Of a stretch of DNA of 64,000 nt, positions 1 through 11,200 are shown in pieces (the first letter of the stretch is position 1; each line of letters opens with the position of its first letter). Under the pieces are notes generated by a model. It had not been told where the DNA came from. It was given only the letters and a program-made list of their open reading frames with translations, and did no database searches. The position numbers were made by a program, and so were the translations under genes. Source of the DNA: Xanthobacter dioxanivorans (GTDB taxonomy: Bacteria > Pseudomonadota > Alphaproteobacteria > Rhizobiales > Xanthobacteraceae); contig NZ_CP063362.1 of the NCBI RefSeq assembly GCF_016807805.1, forward strand, positions 1,911,001-1,975,000, read 5' to 3'.

Positions 1-1113
1 CACCTCGTAGACATCCTCCAGGAGCCATTCGAGCCTGGGCTTTGCGCCCGAATGCAGCTCGATGGGCCAGGGCGAGCGGGCGATGCCGTCGGCGAACTTG
101 CGTCCCTCCAGGACGTCCGCATTGGCGAGGCGGCGCGTGCCGACGATCTGCCGGGTCTGGCGCACGCCCACCTGGACGCCGGTGTCGTTGACGAAGGCCT
201 GCGCGCAGCCGGCCACGTGGTTCTGCAGGAAGCGCTCATACTGGCGCACCTGCTTGCGGCCCTCGATTTCCGCCTCGGTGAGGTCCGCGACGACGAGCGG
301 ATTGAGTTCGCGCCCGTCGCGCCCGACGACCCGCGTGACATTGCACAGGATCTCGTTGGGCCGCGGCGTGGGGAAGAGAAAGATCTTCGAGCGGGGGAGC
401 ACGTATTCCCCCTGCGCGTGGAGCTTGGCGATGAGGTCGCCGACATGGGGGCCGAGGATGGAATCCTCCCCTTCCACCTGCCTCAGGTGGTCCACGTCGG
501 CGCCCATCATGCGGAAGATCATGGTGGGGTTCTGCACCCGGCCCCCGTCGCCGACGGTGCAGGCGAGGCCCGCCATGGCGGCAACGTCCGCGTCCCCCGA
601 GGCGTCGATGACGATCCGTCCGCGCGCCGCGAGCGGCCCCTGCTTGGTGTAGCCGCAGACGCCCTCGACACGGCCATCCGCGGTCAGCACCTGCGTGACC
701 ACCGTGTGGTAGAGCACGCTGACGCCCGCATCGGCGAGAAGGTCGTCCGCCGTCTCGCGCCAGGCGAGGGGATCGTGCACGCGGGTGAAGGTCTTGCCGT
801 AGCGCACCGGCCCGGTGATCCCGCCGCGCGCCTCCATGCGGGCGATGAAATCATCCAGGAAGCCGAAGACCGTCTGCACCGGCGGACGGGACGGGTCGTC
901 GGAAGCCTCGTACATGCCGCACACGGTCCCGGAGAGGCCGGCGACCGCCGCCCCGCCGCAGAAGCCGTAGCGTTCGAGCAGCGTGACCTTGAGCCCCTGG
1001 CGCGCGGCGGTGACCGCTGCGGCAAGGCCGGCGGCCCCGCCCCCGACCACCAGCACGTCGCACGCAAGATCCAGGGGAGGCCGGTCATCCCGTCCCTGCC
1101 ATCCTTGTTCCAC
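1..1113 (-). CDS. FAD-dependent oxidoreductase, 3' end cut by window edge
   Basis: The reading frame stays open for 371 codons from a GTG start to the left edge, so the C-terminus is missing. Near residue 22 there is a Rossmann dinucleotide motif (VLVVGGGAAGLAAAVTAARQ), followed by a glycine/cysteine stretch (FCGGAAVAG) typical of the FAD_oxidored family that includes FAD-dependent dehydrogenases of unknown substrate. The GTG start has a purine-rich SD (GGAGTGAGG) about 8 bases upstream and no in-frame ATG is nearer. An AT-rich palindrome lies just upstream and a GntR regulator gene follows on the same strand side, so the pair may be a regulated catabolic unit. The substrate cannot be told from the sequence. 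Confidence 0.85.
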   Translation of the reverse strand, partial: MEQGWQGRDDRPPLDLACDVLVVGGGAAGLAAAVTAARQGLKVTLLERYGFCGGAAVAGLSGTVCGMYEASDDPSRPPVQTVFGFLDDFIARMEARGGITGPVRYGKTFTRVHDPLAWRETADDLLADAGVSVLYHTVVTQVLTADGRVEGVCGYTKQGPLAARGRIVIDASGDADVAAMAGLACTVGDGGRVQNPTMIFRMMGADVDHLRQVEGEDSILGPHVGDLIAKLHAQGEYVLPRSKIFLFPTPRPNEILCNVTRVVGRDGRELNPLVVADLTEAEIEGRKQVRQYERFLQNHVAGCAQAFVNDTGVQVGVRQTRQIVGTRRLANADVLEGRKFADGIARSPWPIELHSGAKPRLEWLLEDVYEV

Positions 1114-1126
1114 GGCGCCTCACTCC

Positions 1127-1156
1127 GATATTTTTGTAATATATCGCAAAAATATC
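1127..1156. promoter_or_regulatory. AT-rich perfect inverted repeat, candidate operator
   Basis: The arms GATATTTTTG and CAAAAATATC are perfect 10-bp inverted repeats separated by 10 bases. The element sits between the oxidoreductase start and the end of the GntR gene, in an AT-rich patch unlike the surrounding high-GC DNA. The position upstream of the oxidoreductase fits an operator for the adjacent GntR protein, but a role as a terminator for that gene is not excluded. Confidence 0.5.
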
Positions 1157-1232
1157 CAAAAGGAGGGCGGCGTCAAGGGGGCCGGGGAGGCGCCTTGGAA
1201 AATGCCGATAGATTACTGATTTATCTTATGTA

Positions 1233-1910
1233 TCAGCGCTCGCGCTCGACGATCCGGCGGGTGAGCTGCTCGGCGTAGTCGATCATGCGCTTGACCGCTT
1301 TCGCGGTCGCGGCCTCGTCGCCGCTCGCCACCGCGCGCAAAAGCGCGGCGTGAACCGCCGTGACCTCGGGCAGGTCCTCGAGGTCGGGGTGGTAACGGAA
1401 ATAGAAGCGGCGGGTGAGGAGGTGGAGCGGCTCGAGCGCGGCGGCGGCGAAGGGGTTGCCGGCAATTTCGGCAAGCCGCTCCTTGTAGATGAACTGCTTG
1501 CTCAGGAATCCCTTGATCTGATGCGTCTGCCCGATTTCCTCGAGCTCGTCCGCAAGCTGCCGCAGCTCGCGCTTGTCGGAGGCGAGCACGCGCCGCGCCG
1601 CCCGGACCGCCACCAGCCGCTCCAGCTCGCGGCGGGTCTCGATCACCAGCAGCTGGGTCTGCAGGTCGATGGGCGAGATAACGATGCCGTGCCCGCGCAC
1701 GATCTTCACCACATGCCCCACGGCGAGCCGCTGGAGCGCCTCGCGGACCGGCGTCCGGCCAATGGCCACCGCCTCCGCAATGGCGGCCTCCGACCAGGTG
1801 CTGCCGGGGGCGAAGGCCAGGGTCACGATGCGTTCCTCGATCGCTCGAAAGGCCTCCGACGACAGAGATTCCGCAGACTTGGTATCAAGAGCCTTGACTG
1901 GCTGTGTCAC
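1233..1910 (-). CDS. GntR family (FadR/FCD) transcriptional regulator
   Basis: About 225 aa. An N-terminal winged helix (roughly residues 20-85) carries the GntR signature IGRTPVREALQRL. The C-terminal all-helical part (about 95-215) matches the FCD ligand-binding domain in length and pattern (ETRRELERL, YKERLAEIAG, VHAALLRAVASGD). I prefer the GTG preceded by AAGGA at 5-base spacing over a GTG 21 bases further upstream with a weak SD. FCD regulators usually bind organic acids and repress neighbouring catabolic genes, so the oxidoreductase is the obvious target; this is inference. Confidence 0.85.
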   Translation of the reverse strand: MTQPVKALDTKSAESLSSEAFRAIEERIVTLAFAPGSTWSEAAIAEAVAIGRTPVREALQRLAVGHVVKIVRGHGIVISPIDLQTQLLVIETRRELERLVAVRAARRVLASDKRELRQLADELEEIGQTHQIKGFLSKQFIYKERLAEIAGNPFAAAALEPLHLLTRRFYFRYHPDLEDLPEVTAVHAALLRAVASGDEAATAKAVKRMIDYAEQLTRRIVERER

Positions 1911-2057
1911 TGGACGTCCTTGGCAGGGCACCGTCTCTACATCCAGATCGGGCGGGCATTAGTCAAGGGTGGGGCGCGGGCCTGGATCGGTGGGACGCCG
2001 GCGGCGCCATGATCGAGCGCAATGCGGCTGGGGTCGAACCTGACTAAAGGAAACGCG

Positions 2058-3329
2058 GTGGAGCAGACGAACATAGCCGAATACGCCCGCGGGTCCGAGC
2101 GACGGCGCCCATACCGCATCATCCGTGCGGCATGGGCGCGCAAGTGGCTGATCGGCGGGGCCGTCCTCGCGGTCGCGGCGATCGCCTGGGCCGTTGCCCG
2201 CTGGCTGCTGGGTCCGGAGGTCGTTGTCTATCCCGCCACCCGCGGCGAGCTGGTGAAGACCGTGGTGGCGAGCGGTCACGTGGAGACGGCGTTCCGCGTC
2301 GAGATCGGCAGCCAGATCACCGGGATGGTCCGCGAGGTGCTGGTGGACGAAGGGCAGGCGGTCACACAGGGCCAGCCGCTCATCGTCCTCGAGACGAACG
2401 AGCTCAAGGCCCTCGAGGTGCAGGCCGAAGGCGCGCAGGCGCAGGCGGAAGCCCGCGTCCGCCAGATGCAGGAGCTGACCCGGCCCGCCGCCGAAGAGGC
2501 GCTGAAGCAGGCCAAGGCCAACCTCGCCAATGCCGAGGCCGCCTATGAGCGCGCCGAGCGGCTCGCCAAGAGCGGCGCCGGCACGCGGGTCACGCTCGAC
2601 GACGCCACCAAGACGATCGATGTCGCCCGCACGCAGGTGCGCACCGCCGAGCTGCAGGTCTATACCAGCAGCCCCGGCGGCAGCGATTATGTGATGGCGG
2701 AGACGCAGCTCAACCAGGCGCGCGCCAATCTCACCATGGTGCAGGCGCGCCTCGGCTACGCCACCATCACCGCCCCGCGCGATGGCGTCCTCATCACCCG
2801 CAACGTGGAGCGCGGCGCCGTCGTCCAGGCCGGCAAGGCGCTCCTCGTCCTGGCCCCGGCCGGCGACATGCAACTGGTGCTGCAGATCGACGAGAAGAAT
2901 CTCGGCCTGCTGAAGCTCGGGCAGAGCGCGCTGGCCTCCGCCGATGCCTATCCGGACCAGCGCTTCGCCGCCACGGTGACCTATATCAATCCTTCCGTCG
3001 ACATCACCCGGGCCTCGGTGGAAGTAAAGCTCACGGTCGTCGATCCCCCGGCCTATCTGCGCCAGGACATGACCGTTTCGGTCGACATTGCGGTGGATCG
3101 CCGTCCCGCGGCGGTCATCGTCCCCGCGCGGGCGGTGCATGATGCGACATCCGCCGCGCCCTGGGTGCTGGTGGTGCGCGAGGGCCGGCCGCGGGCGCAG
3201 AAGGTGCGCATCGGGCTGCGCGCCGGGGATTATGTGGAGATCCTGGAGGGGGTCGCGCCGGGGGAAATGGTGGTGCCGCTCTCGTCCGGCGTCCGGGCCG
3301 GCCAGCGCATCCGGCCGGTGCAGGCGTGA
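2058..3329 (+). CDS. MacA/HlyD-type periplasmic adaptor protein of an ABC efflux system
   Basis: About 423 aa from a GTG preceded by AAAGGA; an ATG lies 36 bases upstream in frame but lacks a good SD. One membrane segment (about residues 30-52) anchors the protein. It is followed by a lipoyl-like half motif (VASGHVETAFRVEIGSQITG), an alpha-helical hairpin rich in Ala/Gln/Glu (about 95-200), the second lipoyl half (LGYATITAPRDGVLITRNVE) and a beta-barrel region. This is the membrane-fusion subunit linking the inner-membrane ABC transporter to an outer-membrane duct. The gene overlaps the permease gene by four bases. No outer-membrane TolC partner is visible here. Confidence 0.88.
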   Translation: MEQTNIAEYARGSERRRPYRIIRAAWARKWLIGGAVLAVAAIAWAVARWLLGPEVVVYPATRGELVKTVVASGHVETAFRVEIGSQITGMVREVLVDEGQAVTQGQPLIVLETNELKALEVQAEGAQAQAEARVRQMQELTRPAAEEALKQAKANLANAEAAYERAERLAKSGAGTRVTLDDATKTIDVARTQVRTAELQVYTSSPGGSDYVMAETQLNQARANLTMVQARLGYATITAPRDGVLITRNVERGAVVQAGKALLVLAPAGDMQLVLQIDEKNLGLLKLGQSALASADAYPDQRFAATVTYINPSVDITRASVEVKLTVVDPPAYLRQDMTVSVDIAVDRRPAAVIVPARAVHDATSAAPWVLVVREGRPRAQKVRIGLRAGDYVEILEGVAPGEMVVPLSSGVRAGQRIRPVQA

Positions 3330-4544
3330 GACGCTGGCTGCCCTTCGCCTGGATCGCGGCGCTGCGCTTCCTCGCCGAGGGGCGGATGCAGACCACCTTC
3401 ATCCTGAGCGGCATCGCCATCGGGGTGGGCGTGATCGTCTTCATGTCGGCCATGCTGGCCGGGCTTCAGGCCAATTTCATCAAGCGGGTGCTCACCTCCC
3501 AGCCGCAGATCCAGCTTTTGCCGCCCGACGAGGTGGCGCGGGCGCTGCGGCAGGGCGAGGGGGTGTACGAGGCGGCCATCGTGCAGCGCCCCGCCCAGCG
3601 GGTATTGTCCATCGACCAGTGGCAGGCGATCCGCGACGCCATGCGCTCGCGGCCGGACGTGCGCGTCGCCGCCCCGACCGCATCGGGGGCCATGCTGGCG
3701 GTGCGCGGCGACGCCAGCCGTTCCATCACCCTCACCGGGATGGAGCCGGAGCACTATTTCCAGATCGTGCGGGTGCCGGATTATCTCGTCGCCGGGGAGC
3801 TGCGGCTGGGCACCGACGACATCCTCATCGGCACCGAGCTCGCCAAGGATCTCGGCGCCACGGTGGGGGACAAGCTGAACGTGACCTCCGCCGAGGCCGG
3901 CCGCCGCATCCTGACCATCACCGGCATCTTCGATCTCGGCAACAAGGGCGCCAACGAGCGCAACACCTATGTGGCGCTGCGCACCGCCCAGAGCCTGCTC
4001 AACCTGATCGGCGGCGCGACCACCATCGACCTGACGGTGACCGACATCTACGCCGCCGAGACCATCGCCCAGGAGATCGCGGCGAGCCTGCCGGTGCAGG
4101 CCGAGAGCTGGATCGCCACCAACGCCCAGTTCTTCACGGCGGTGCGGGCGCAGCAGAACTCCAACACGCTGATCCGCCTGTTCGTCGCGCTCTCCGTGGC
4201 GTTCGGCATCGCCGCCGTGCTGATCGTGTCGGTGATCCAGCGCTCCAAGGACATCGGCATCCTGCGCGCCATGGGCACCTCGCGCCGGCAGATCCTGCAG
4301 ATCTTTCTCATCCAGGGCGGGGTGCTCGGCTTCCTCGGCTCGCTCGTCGGCTCGGCGCTCGGCGCGGGCGCGCTGGTGCTATGGCACAATCTGGCCCGGC
4401 AGGTGGACGGGACCGAGCTGTTTCCGCTCCTGCTCGAGCCGGGCCTGTTCCTCGCCGCCGCGGCGATCGCCACCCTCACCGGCGTCGTCGCGGGCGTCGC
4501 CCCGGCCGTGCGGGCGGCCAGCCTCGACCCGGTGGAGGCGATCC

Positions 4545-4552
<8 letters not shown>
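3326..4552 (+). CDS. MacB/FtsX-type ABC transporter permease
   Basis: 408 aa with the MacB layout: a membrane helix near the N-terminus (about residues 22-45), a large periplasmic domain (about 50-265) and three C-terminal helices (about 275-400). The FtsX-type motif [20 protein letters not shown] lies just after the second helix. The ATPase is encoded separately, as in LolCD or DevC-type systems, rather than fused as in MacB. The GTG start overlaps the adaptor stop codon (GTGA), and the gene ends inside the ATPase start, which implies translational coupling of all three. The exported substrate is unknown. Confidence 0.88.
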
Positions 4553-5243
<691 letters not shown>

Positions 5244-5343
5244 AGCAAGGACATCGGCGGCGCGGCCGACGGCACCATGCGCGTGCGAACCGGCGCCGCG
5301 CGGAACACGCGACACGCGGGGCAATTATGCCGACGCCGCGCCC

Positions 5344-5529
5344 CTAAAAATAAGACGGATAACCGAGGATCGGAAGCAGCCGGGATATGATCGCGCCCAG
5401 GCAGACCAGGACCACGAGGATCTTGAGAAGATATGCCAGCCGGGCATCCGTGCAGAATTTATCGATAACCCAGAACAAAATCGCGCCGACGACGACGATA
5501 ATCAAAATTCCAATCACCAGACTGATCAT
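5344..5529 (-). CDS. Small two-helix membrane protein, Thivi_2564-like
   Basis: 61 aa with two hydrophobic segments (about residues 2-24 and 34-54) separated by a short charged loop (DKFCTDARL). A strong SD (AGGAGG) lies upstream of the ATG. The layout, with a hydrophobic N-terminal helix, a short polar linker and a second helix, resembles the small Thivi_2564-family membrane proteins common in alphaproteobacteria. No function is known to me. It is followed on the same strand-side by another tiny membrane protein, and both lie in a small AT-richer island. Confidence 0.7.
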   Translation of the reverse strand: MISLVIGILIIVVVGAILFWVIDKFCTDARLAYLLKILVVLVCLGAIISRLLPILGYPSYF

Positions 5530-5618
5530 TGCAGCCTCCTGTCGCAGATGCGGATACGATCTTAAAATACTCGTTCATAATTAAAATGACATCCCCTCCA
5601 TTCGTCCGGTCGAGATGC

Positions 5619-5786
5619 TTACCTCTTCAGGACGACGCCAAGCGCGAGGACGATATAGGCAGTCAATGCAAACCAGAAGCCGTATAGCGTGAGGTATGGA
5701 AGCAATATAACACGACCGAGAAGCGCGAGTGCGGCCAGGACCAGAGAGGTCACGAAAAACGGAACGGACGGCGTGTATAAATTCAT
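5619..5786 (-). CDS. Small hypothetical two-helix membrane protein
   Basis: 55 aa from the ATG that follows GAGAGGAAAGC, a good SD at about 6-base spacing; a start five codons upstream lacks one. Nearly the whole chain is hydrophobic, with two helices (about residues 8-28 and 30-50) and a basic end (LKR). Similar short proteins beginning MNLY(T/A)PS are, to my recollection, widespread as hypothetical proteins in Hyphomicrobiales. No function can be assigned. Confidence 0.65.
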   Translation of the reverse strand: MNLYTPSVPFFVTSLVLAALALLGRVILLPYLTLYGFWFALTAYIVLALGVVLKR

Positions 5787-6323
5787 GCTTTCCTCTCCCA
5801 TCTCTGCGGCGCGCCGAATGAAGGGATCGGTCGCGCATCGGCGGCAATTGAATGATCAATTGCATTTGAAGGACCTGAGAACGAACGCCCGTCACACCGC
5901 CCGCAGAACCGAAAGTCCTTTTTGTCTGCCGGCACGCACTGTTTCGCTCGAATGCTGCCCGCAGAGTGATCGTCGTCCGAATGTCCGCGAATGCCGGTCG
6001 TTTGCGGGGATACCTTGACCGTTATGCACGTCCCGTCCGCGTTGCCATGTTGAACCCGCCGTCGTGTCGACCACCTGCGGGCGGACGCCGCCCGGTCATG
6101 TTGACCGCCTGCTTTTTGATGTCAATCGGCCTTCGGCCCCGTGTCCGTCCGACGCGGGACGAAACATGGCGTTGCCGCGCGGCGACAGGGGTGACGGCCG
6201 GTCGCCGGAGAGGCCTGGACCCCGAGTGGTCCGGGGTCGTCCCCGGTCCCGCGCATGCGGCATGGCTTGCCGGGCCCCGCCGGGGAGGCATGCCCCCTGG
6301 TCGCCGGGGGCGCGGCAGCGCTG
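5787..6323. other. Intergenic stretch without a supported gene
   Basis: No frame here has codon use or motifs suggesting a gene. The first half is AT-richer and presumably holds the promoter of the small membrane protein. The end near sdaA contains GC-rich palindromes (see the hairpin entry). Confidence 0.6.
6259..6294 (-). terminator. GC-rich inverted repeat downstream of sdaA
   Basis: GGCATG and CATGCC arms enclose a GC-rich core (GCCGGGCCCCGCCGG) 30 bases past the sdaA stop codon. It could end the sox-sda transcript, but there is no T-run, so it may only stabilise the 3' end. Confidence 0.35.
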
Positions 6324-7661
6324 TCAGCAGGCGGAGAGGTTGACCGCGAGGCCGCCTTGCGCGGTTTCCTTGTATTTGGACTGCATGTCGGCGCCGGTTT
6401 GCCGCATGGTCTCGATCACCTGGTCCAGCGAGACATGATGGATGCCGTCGCCGCGCAGGGCGAGGGAGGCGGCGAAGATGGCCTTCTGCGCGCCGAAGGC
6501 GTTGCGCTCGATGCAGGGGATCTGCACCAGGCCGCCGACCGGATCGCAGGTCATGCCGAGATGGTGTTCCATGGCGATCTCGGCGGCGTTCTCCACCTGG
6601 CGGGGATCGGCGCCCAGCGCCGCGGCGAGGCCGGCCGCGGCCATGGCGGCGGCGGAGCCCACTTCGCCCTGGCAGCCGACCTCCGCGCCCGAGATGGACG
6701 CGTTGCGCTTGATCAGGCCACCGATGGCCGCGGCGGTCAGCAGAAAGACGCGCTGCCGCGCCGCCGTGGCGCCGGGGCAGAAGTCGCGGGCATAGCGCAG
6801 CACCGCCGGAATGATCCCGGCGGCCCCGTTGGTGGGGGCGGTCACGATGCGCCCGCCCGCCGCGTTCTCCTCGTTCACCGCGATGGCGAATGCGGACACC
6901 CAGTCCAGCACCTCGTGGGGCGCGAGCATGTTTGAGTGCTCCGCCGCCGCCAGCTTCCGGGCGATGCCTTTGGCGCGGCGGCGCACCTTCAACCCGCCCG
7001 GCAGGAGCCCATCGGCTTCGAGCCCCCGCGCGATGGACGCGAACATGGCGTGGGCGATCCCGTCGAGCTCCGCCTCCACCTGCGTCCGGGCCCGCAGCGC
7101 ACATTCGTTGGCGAGCTGGACGTCCGCGATGCTCAGGCGGCGATCCGCGCAGATGGCCAGCAGTTCGGCGGCGGTGGTGAACGGGTCGGGCACCGGCGGC
7201 GGCGCCGTCTCCTCCGGCTGCTCCGCCGCCACGACGAAGCCGCCGCCGACGGAATAGAAGTCCCTCTCCAGGAGCAGCGTTCCGTCCCCGGCGAGGGCGC
7301 GAAAGCGCATCCCGTTGCTGTGGACGGGGAGAAGGGTCTCGAAGTTGAACATGAGGTCGACGGCCGGATCGAATGCGGCGCCGCAGGCCAGGCGACGCCG
7401 GGCCCTGAGCCCGGCCACCAGGCCGGGCACCGTGTCCGGGTCCACCCGCGACGGCTCGGCGCCGAGGAGCCCCAGGCAGATGGCGCTATCGGTGCCATGT
7501 CCGGGTCCGGTCCAGGCCAGGGAGCCGAAGAGTTCCACCCGCACCCGCGCGGCATCGGCGGGCATCGCCTCGAGAAAGCGCCCGGCGGCCACCATGGGAC
7601 CGACGGTGTGGGACGAGGACGGCCCGATGCCGATCTTGAACAGGTCGAACACGCTGATCAT
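6324..7661 (-). CDS. sdaA: L-serine ammonia-lyase (serine dehydratase), single-chain iron-sulfur type
   Basis: 445 aa, the normal length for single-chain L-serine dehydratase. It converts L-serine to pyruvate and ammonia in the cytoplasm using an oxygen-sensitive [4Fe-4S] cluster. The beta-domain motif [12 protein letters not shown] is at residues 12-23, and the alpha-domain cysteines are present in [21 protein letters not shown] and [14 protein letters not shown]. The start is the ATG directly before ISVFDLF. It is the last gene of the sox operon, 19 bases after soxG. Context suggests that glycine from sarcosine is converted to serine with the released one-carbon unit, then deaminated here. 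Confidence 0.95.
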   Translation of the reverse strand: MISVFDLFKIGIGPSSSHTVGPMVAAGRFLEAMPADAARVRVELFGSLAWTGPGHGTDSAICLGLLGAEPSRVDPDTVPGLVAGLRARRRLACGAAFDPAVDLMFNFETLLPVHSNGMRFRALAGDGTLLLERDFYSVGGGFVVAAEQPEETAPPPVPDPFTTAAELLAICADRRLSIADVQLANECALRARTQVEAELDGIAHAMFASIARGLEADGLLPGGLKVRRRAKGIARKLAAAEHSNMLAPHEVLDWVSAFAIAVNEENAAGGRIVTAPTNGAAGIIPAVLRYARDFCPGATAARQRVFLLTAAAIGGLIKRNASISGAEVGCQGEVGSAAAMAAAGLAAALGADPRQVENAAEIAMEHHLGMTCDPVGGLVQIPCIERNAFGAQKAIFAASLALRGDGIHHVSLDQVIETMRQTGADMQSKYKETAQGGLAVNLSAC

Positions 7662-7680
7662 GCTTCTTGTCCCGATCGCC

Positions 7681-8235
7681 TCACGCCGCCCCGTATTCCC
7701 GTGCCGCCTCGCGGAGGAAGGCGTGGACATAAGGGGCGAAGGAGCGCGCGCATTCGACGCGAAAGCCCTCGCCCCAGCGCACCAGCACGATCTCCGCCTT
7801 CGCGAGGAGCGTGCGGGTGGCGCTGCCGGGCGGAAATGCCCGCTCGTCGAGGTCGAGCGGCACGCCCGCATTCAGGATCATCGGCGCGGCGGCGCCGCTG
7901 ACGGCGATCGCGGCCTGGCGGTGGCCGACATCCACCAGGGAATGAAAGCACCCGCCAAGATCCGCCGCCACGCGGCCCGCCGATCCATCCCCGTCCGGCG
8001 CCACCAGGAGCCATTCGTCCGGGCCGAGGCGCGCGGCAAAGCGCTCGCCCGTGCCGCGCGCCGAATTGATGGCGCCGGACAGGTCGAACAGGCCGGCGCG
8101 CCCCGCAACGGCCGCGGCGTCGGGCGCGAGCCGCAGCACGTGGCGGCTCGCGGGACCCAGCGGGACGATGCCCGCCGCCCCAGTGCCGGAAGCCGGCGCG
8201 ATGAACGGTGAGCGATATGCGGCGTGCTCAGGCAT
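7681..8235 (-). CDS. soxG: Sarcosine oxidase gamma subunit
   Basis: 184 aa, close to the usual length of the smallest FAD/FMN-site partner of heterotetrameric sarcosine oxidase. The family-like core [12 protein letters not shown] and [16 protein letters not shown] (central), plus the C-terminal [18 protein letters not shown], are visible. It overlaps the end of soxA by eight bases, as in other soxBDAG operons. The enzyme demethylates sarcosine to glycine, passing the methyl group to tetrahydrofolate. Confidence 0.88.
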   Translation of the reverse strand: MPEHAAYRSPFIAPASGTGAAGIVPLGPASRHVLRLAPDAAAVAGRAGLFDLSGAINSARGTGERFAARLGPDEWLLVAPDGDGSAGRVAADLGGCFHSLVDVGHRQAAIAVSGAAAPMILNAGVPLDLDERAFPPGSATRTLLAKAEIVLVRWGEGFRVECARSFAPYVHAFLREAAREYGAA

Positions 8236-11200
8236 GGACGTTCCCTCCAGATCCGACGCTCCCCCCGTGCACGCGCGTTCCCTCGGGGTCGAAGAAGACC
8301 GGCGGCACCACGCGCACGGCGGCAAATCCGGTGGGCGTCGTCGCATGCAGGACCTCGCCCATGCGCCCGCGTCCGCCGGAGACCAGCGCGAGGGCGATGG
8401 ACCGCCCGCAGGTCTCGCTCCAGTAGCTCGACGTGACATGCCCGAGCATCGGCACCGGCACGGCGGCGTTCGGATCGGCCACGATCTGCGCCCCCTCGTC
8501 CAGCACGAGGCCTTCCGCCTCGGTGAGGAGGCCGACCAGTTGCCGGCGATCGGCCTTCAGCATGTCCGGCCGGCGCAGCGAGCGTTTGCCGACGAAGTCG
8601 GCCTTGGCGCCGGACACCGCCCAGGACAGGCCGGCGTCGTCGGGCGTCACCGTGCCGTCGGTGTCGTGGCCGGCGAGCAGGAAGCCCCGCTCGGCGCGCA
8701 GCACATGGGTGGCCTCGGTGCCGTAGGCGACCATGCCGAAGCCTTGCCCGCGCTCCCAGATGGTGTCCCACACCTCCCGTGCGAAGCCGGAGGGCACGTT
8801 GATCTCGTAGCCCAGCTCCCCGGTGAAGGAGAGCCGGAACAGCCGCAGGGGCACCCCGCACAGGGTTCCTTCGCGGACCGCCATGGGGGGAAAGGCGGCC
8901 GGCGCGAGATCGATGCCCTCGACCAGCGGCGCGATCACCTCGGCGGCGCGGGGCCCCTGCACGGCGACGACGCCCCATTGCTCCGTGGTGGAGGTGAGAT
9001 GGACCCTCAGGTCGCTCCATTCGGTCTGAAGATAGTCCTCCATGTGGGCGAACACGCGGGGCGCGCCGCCGCTGGAGGTGGTGACGTGGAAAAGGTCCGG
9101 CGCCAGGCAGCCGACGATGCCGTCATCGAGGATGAAGCCGTTCTCGCCCAGCATGAGCGCATAGCCGCACATGCCGGGTTCAAGTCCGCCCAGGGAACTG
9201 GCGTAGATGCGCTCCAGGAATTCCAGCGCGTCCGGCCCCGTCACCTCGATCTTGCCCAGCGTCGATGCATCGAACAGGCCGACGGCGTGGCGCACCGCGC
9301 GGCATTCGCGGGCGACCGCGGCGCGCATGTCCTCGCCGCGCCGGGGGAAAGAGCGGGCGCGCCGCCACAGGCCGACCGGCTCGAACACCGCGCCCTGGGA
9401 CTGCGCCCAATCGTCGATGGGCGTCGTGCGGATGGGGTCGAACAGGGCGCCGCGCGCCGGCCCGACGATGGCGCCGAACGAGACCGGCGTGTAGGGCGCG
9501 CGGAAAGTGGTGGTGCCCACTTGCGGAATGGGCCGCCGCACCGCCTCGGCGATGAGGCCGAGGGCGGCCATGTTGGAGGTCTTGCCCTGGTCCGTGGCCA
9601 TGCCGGTGGTGGTGTAGCGCTTGACGTGCTCGACGCTCTCGAAGCCCTCGCGCACGGCCAGCCTGATGTCCTTGGCGGTGACGTCGTTCTGGAAATCCAG
9701 GAAGGCGCGCGCGCGACCGGGGTCGGCGTCGGTCGGCAGCAGCCGGACCGGCGCGAAGCCGGTGAAGGAGGACGGGACGACGGCGAAGCTCCGCGCGCCT
9801 TCCTCTCCCGCCGCCCGCGCGCCCGCCTGCCAGCCCTCCGCGAGGACGGCGGGAAGATCATAGGCGCCGTTGCACGCGCCTGCCGATCGCGCCCGCTGGG
9901 CTGCCGCGCCGGGGACGAAGGCGTCGATGTCCGGCCGGAAGTCGAGCTGGCCGCGGGACTGGGAGTGGAGGTGGACGGCGGGCGTCCAGCCGCCCGACAG
10001 GCCGACCGCGTCGCAGGCCAGCGTGCGGCGCTGCCCCACGGTCCCGGAGGCGCTCACCGGGGCGACAAGAAGGCCCCTCACCCGGCTGCGGCCGAGGGAG
10101 CCGACCACCGTGTGCCCGGTCAGCACCTCGATGCCCTCGCCGCGGACCCGGGCGAGCTCCGGCCCGCAGGCGGCTTCCGGCCGCGTGTCCACCACCGTCA
10201 CCGCAAGGCCCGCGGTCCGTGCCTCCACGGCGGCCTGATAGGCCGATGCCCCGTTGGTCGCGAAGACGAGGGACCGCCCGACCGCGACCGCGTAGCGCTG
10301 GAGGTAGACGCGGATGCTCTCCGCCAGCAGGATGCCGGGCCGGTCGTTGCCGGCGAAGGCGAGGGGCCGTTCGTGGGCGCCGGTGGCGAGCACCACCTCG
10401 CGGGCGCGCACCTGCCACAGCCGTTCGCGCGGCAGGCCCGCCGGGGCGGAGGCGAGATGGTCGGAGAGCCGTTCCGCCAGCGCCACATGATTGTGGTTGT
10501 AATAGCCGAAGGCCGTGGTCCGCGGCAGCACGGTGACCGTGTCCCGGCGCTCAAGCTCGGCGACCGCCTGGTCGCGCCACGCGATGGCGCGCTTGCCCTC
10601 GATGGTCGAGGCGGCATCGTGGAGCAGGGTCCCGCCCGGCTCCGGCTGCTCGTCGGCGAGGATCACCCGCCGTCCGTGCTCCGAGGCGGCCAGCGCGGCG
10701 GCCAGGCCCGCGGGACCGGCCCCCACCACCAGCACGTCGCAATGGGCATGGCGATGCGCGTAACGCTCGGCGTCCGCCGCATGCGGCGCGACCCCGAGCC
10801 CCGCGGCGGCGCGGATCAATGGCTCATAGACCCTGTGCCAGAAGCTTCGGGGCCATTTGAAGGTCTTGTAGTAGAAGCCGGCGACGAGGATCGGGGCGAG
10901 AAGATCGTTCACCGCGCCGACATCGTATTCCAGCGTCGGCCAATGGTTCTGCGAGCGCGCGACGAGGCCGGCGCAGGCTTCCACCATGGTGGCGCGATTG
11001 TTCGGATCGCGCCGGCCGGCGCCGCGATCCAGGTCGAGCAGCGCATTGGGCTCGTCGGAACCGTGGGTGAGGATGCCGCGCGGGCGGTGGTATTTGAACG
11101 AGCGGCCCACCAGATGGATGCCGTTCGCCAGCAGGGCGGACGCCACCGTGTCGCCGGCAAGGCCGGCGACACGCTGTCCATTGAAGGTGAAGCCAAGGGG

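Noticed and set aside
6022..7104. Long open frame antisense-frame to sdaA (360 codons, minus strand)
   Set aside because: It lies in another frame of the sdaA gene, is Arg/Gly-rich and has no motifs. High GC makes such frames common here.
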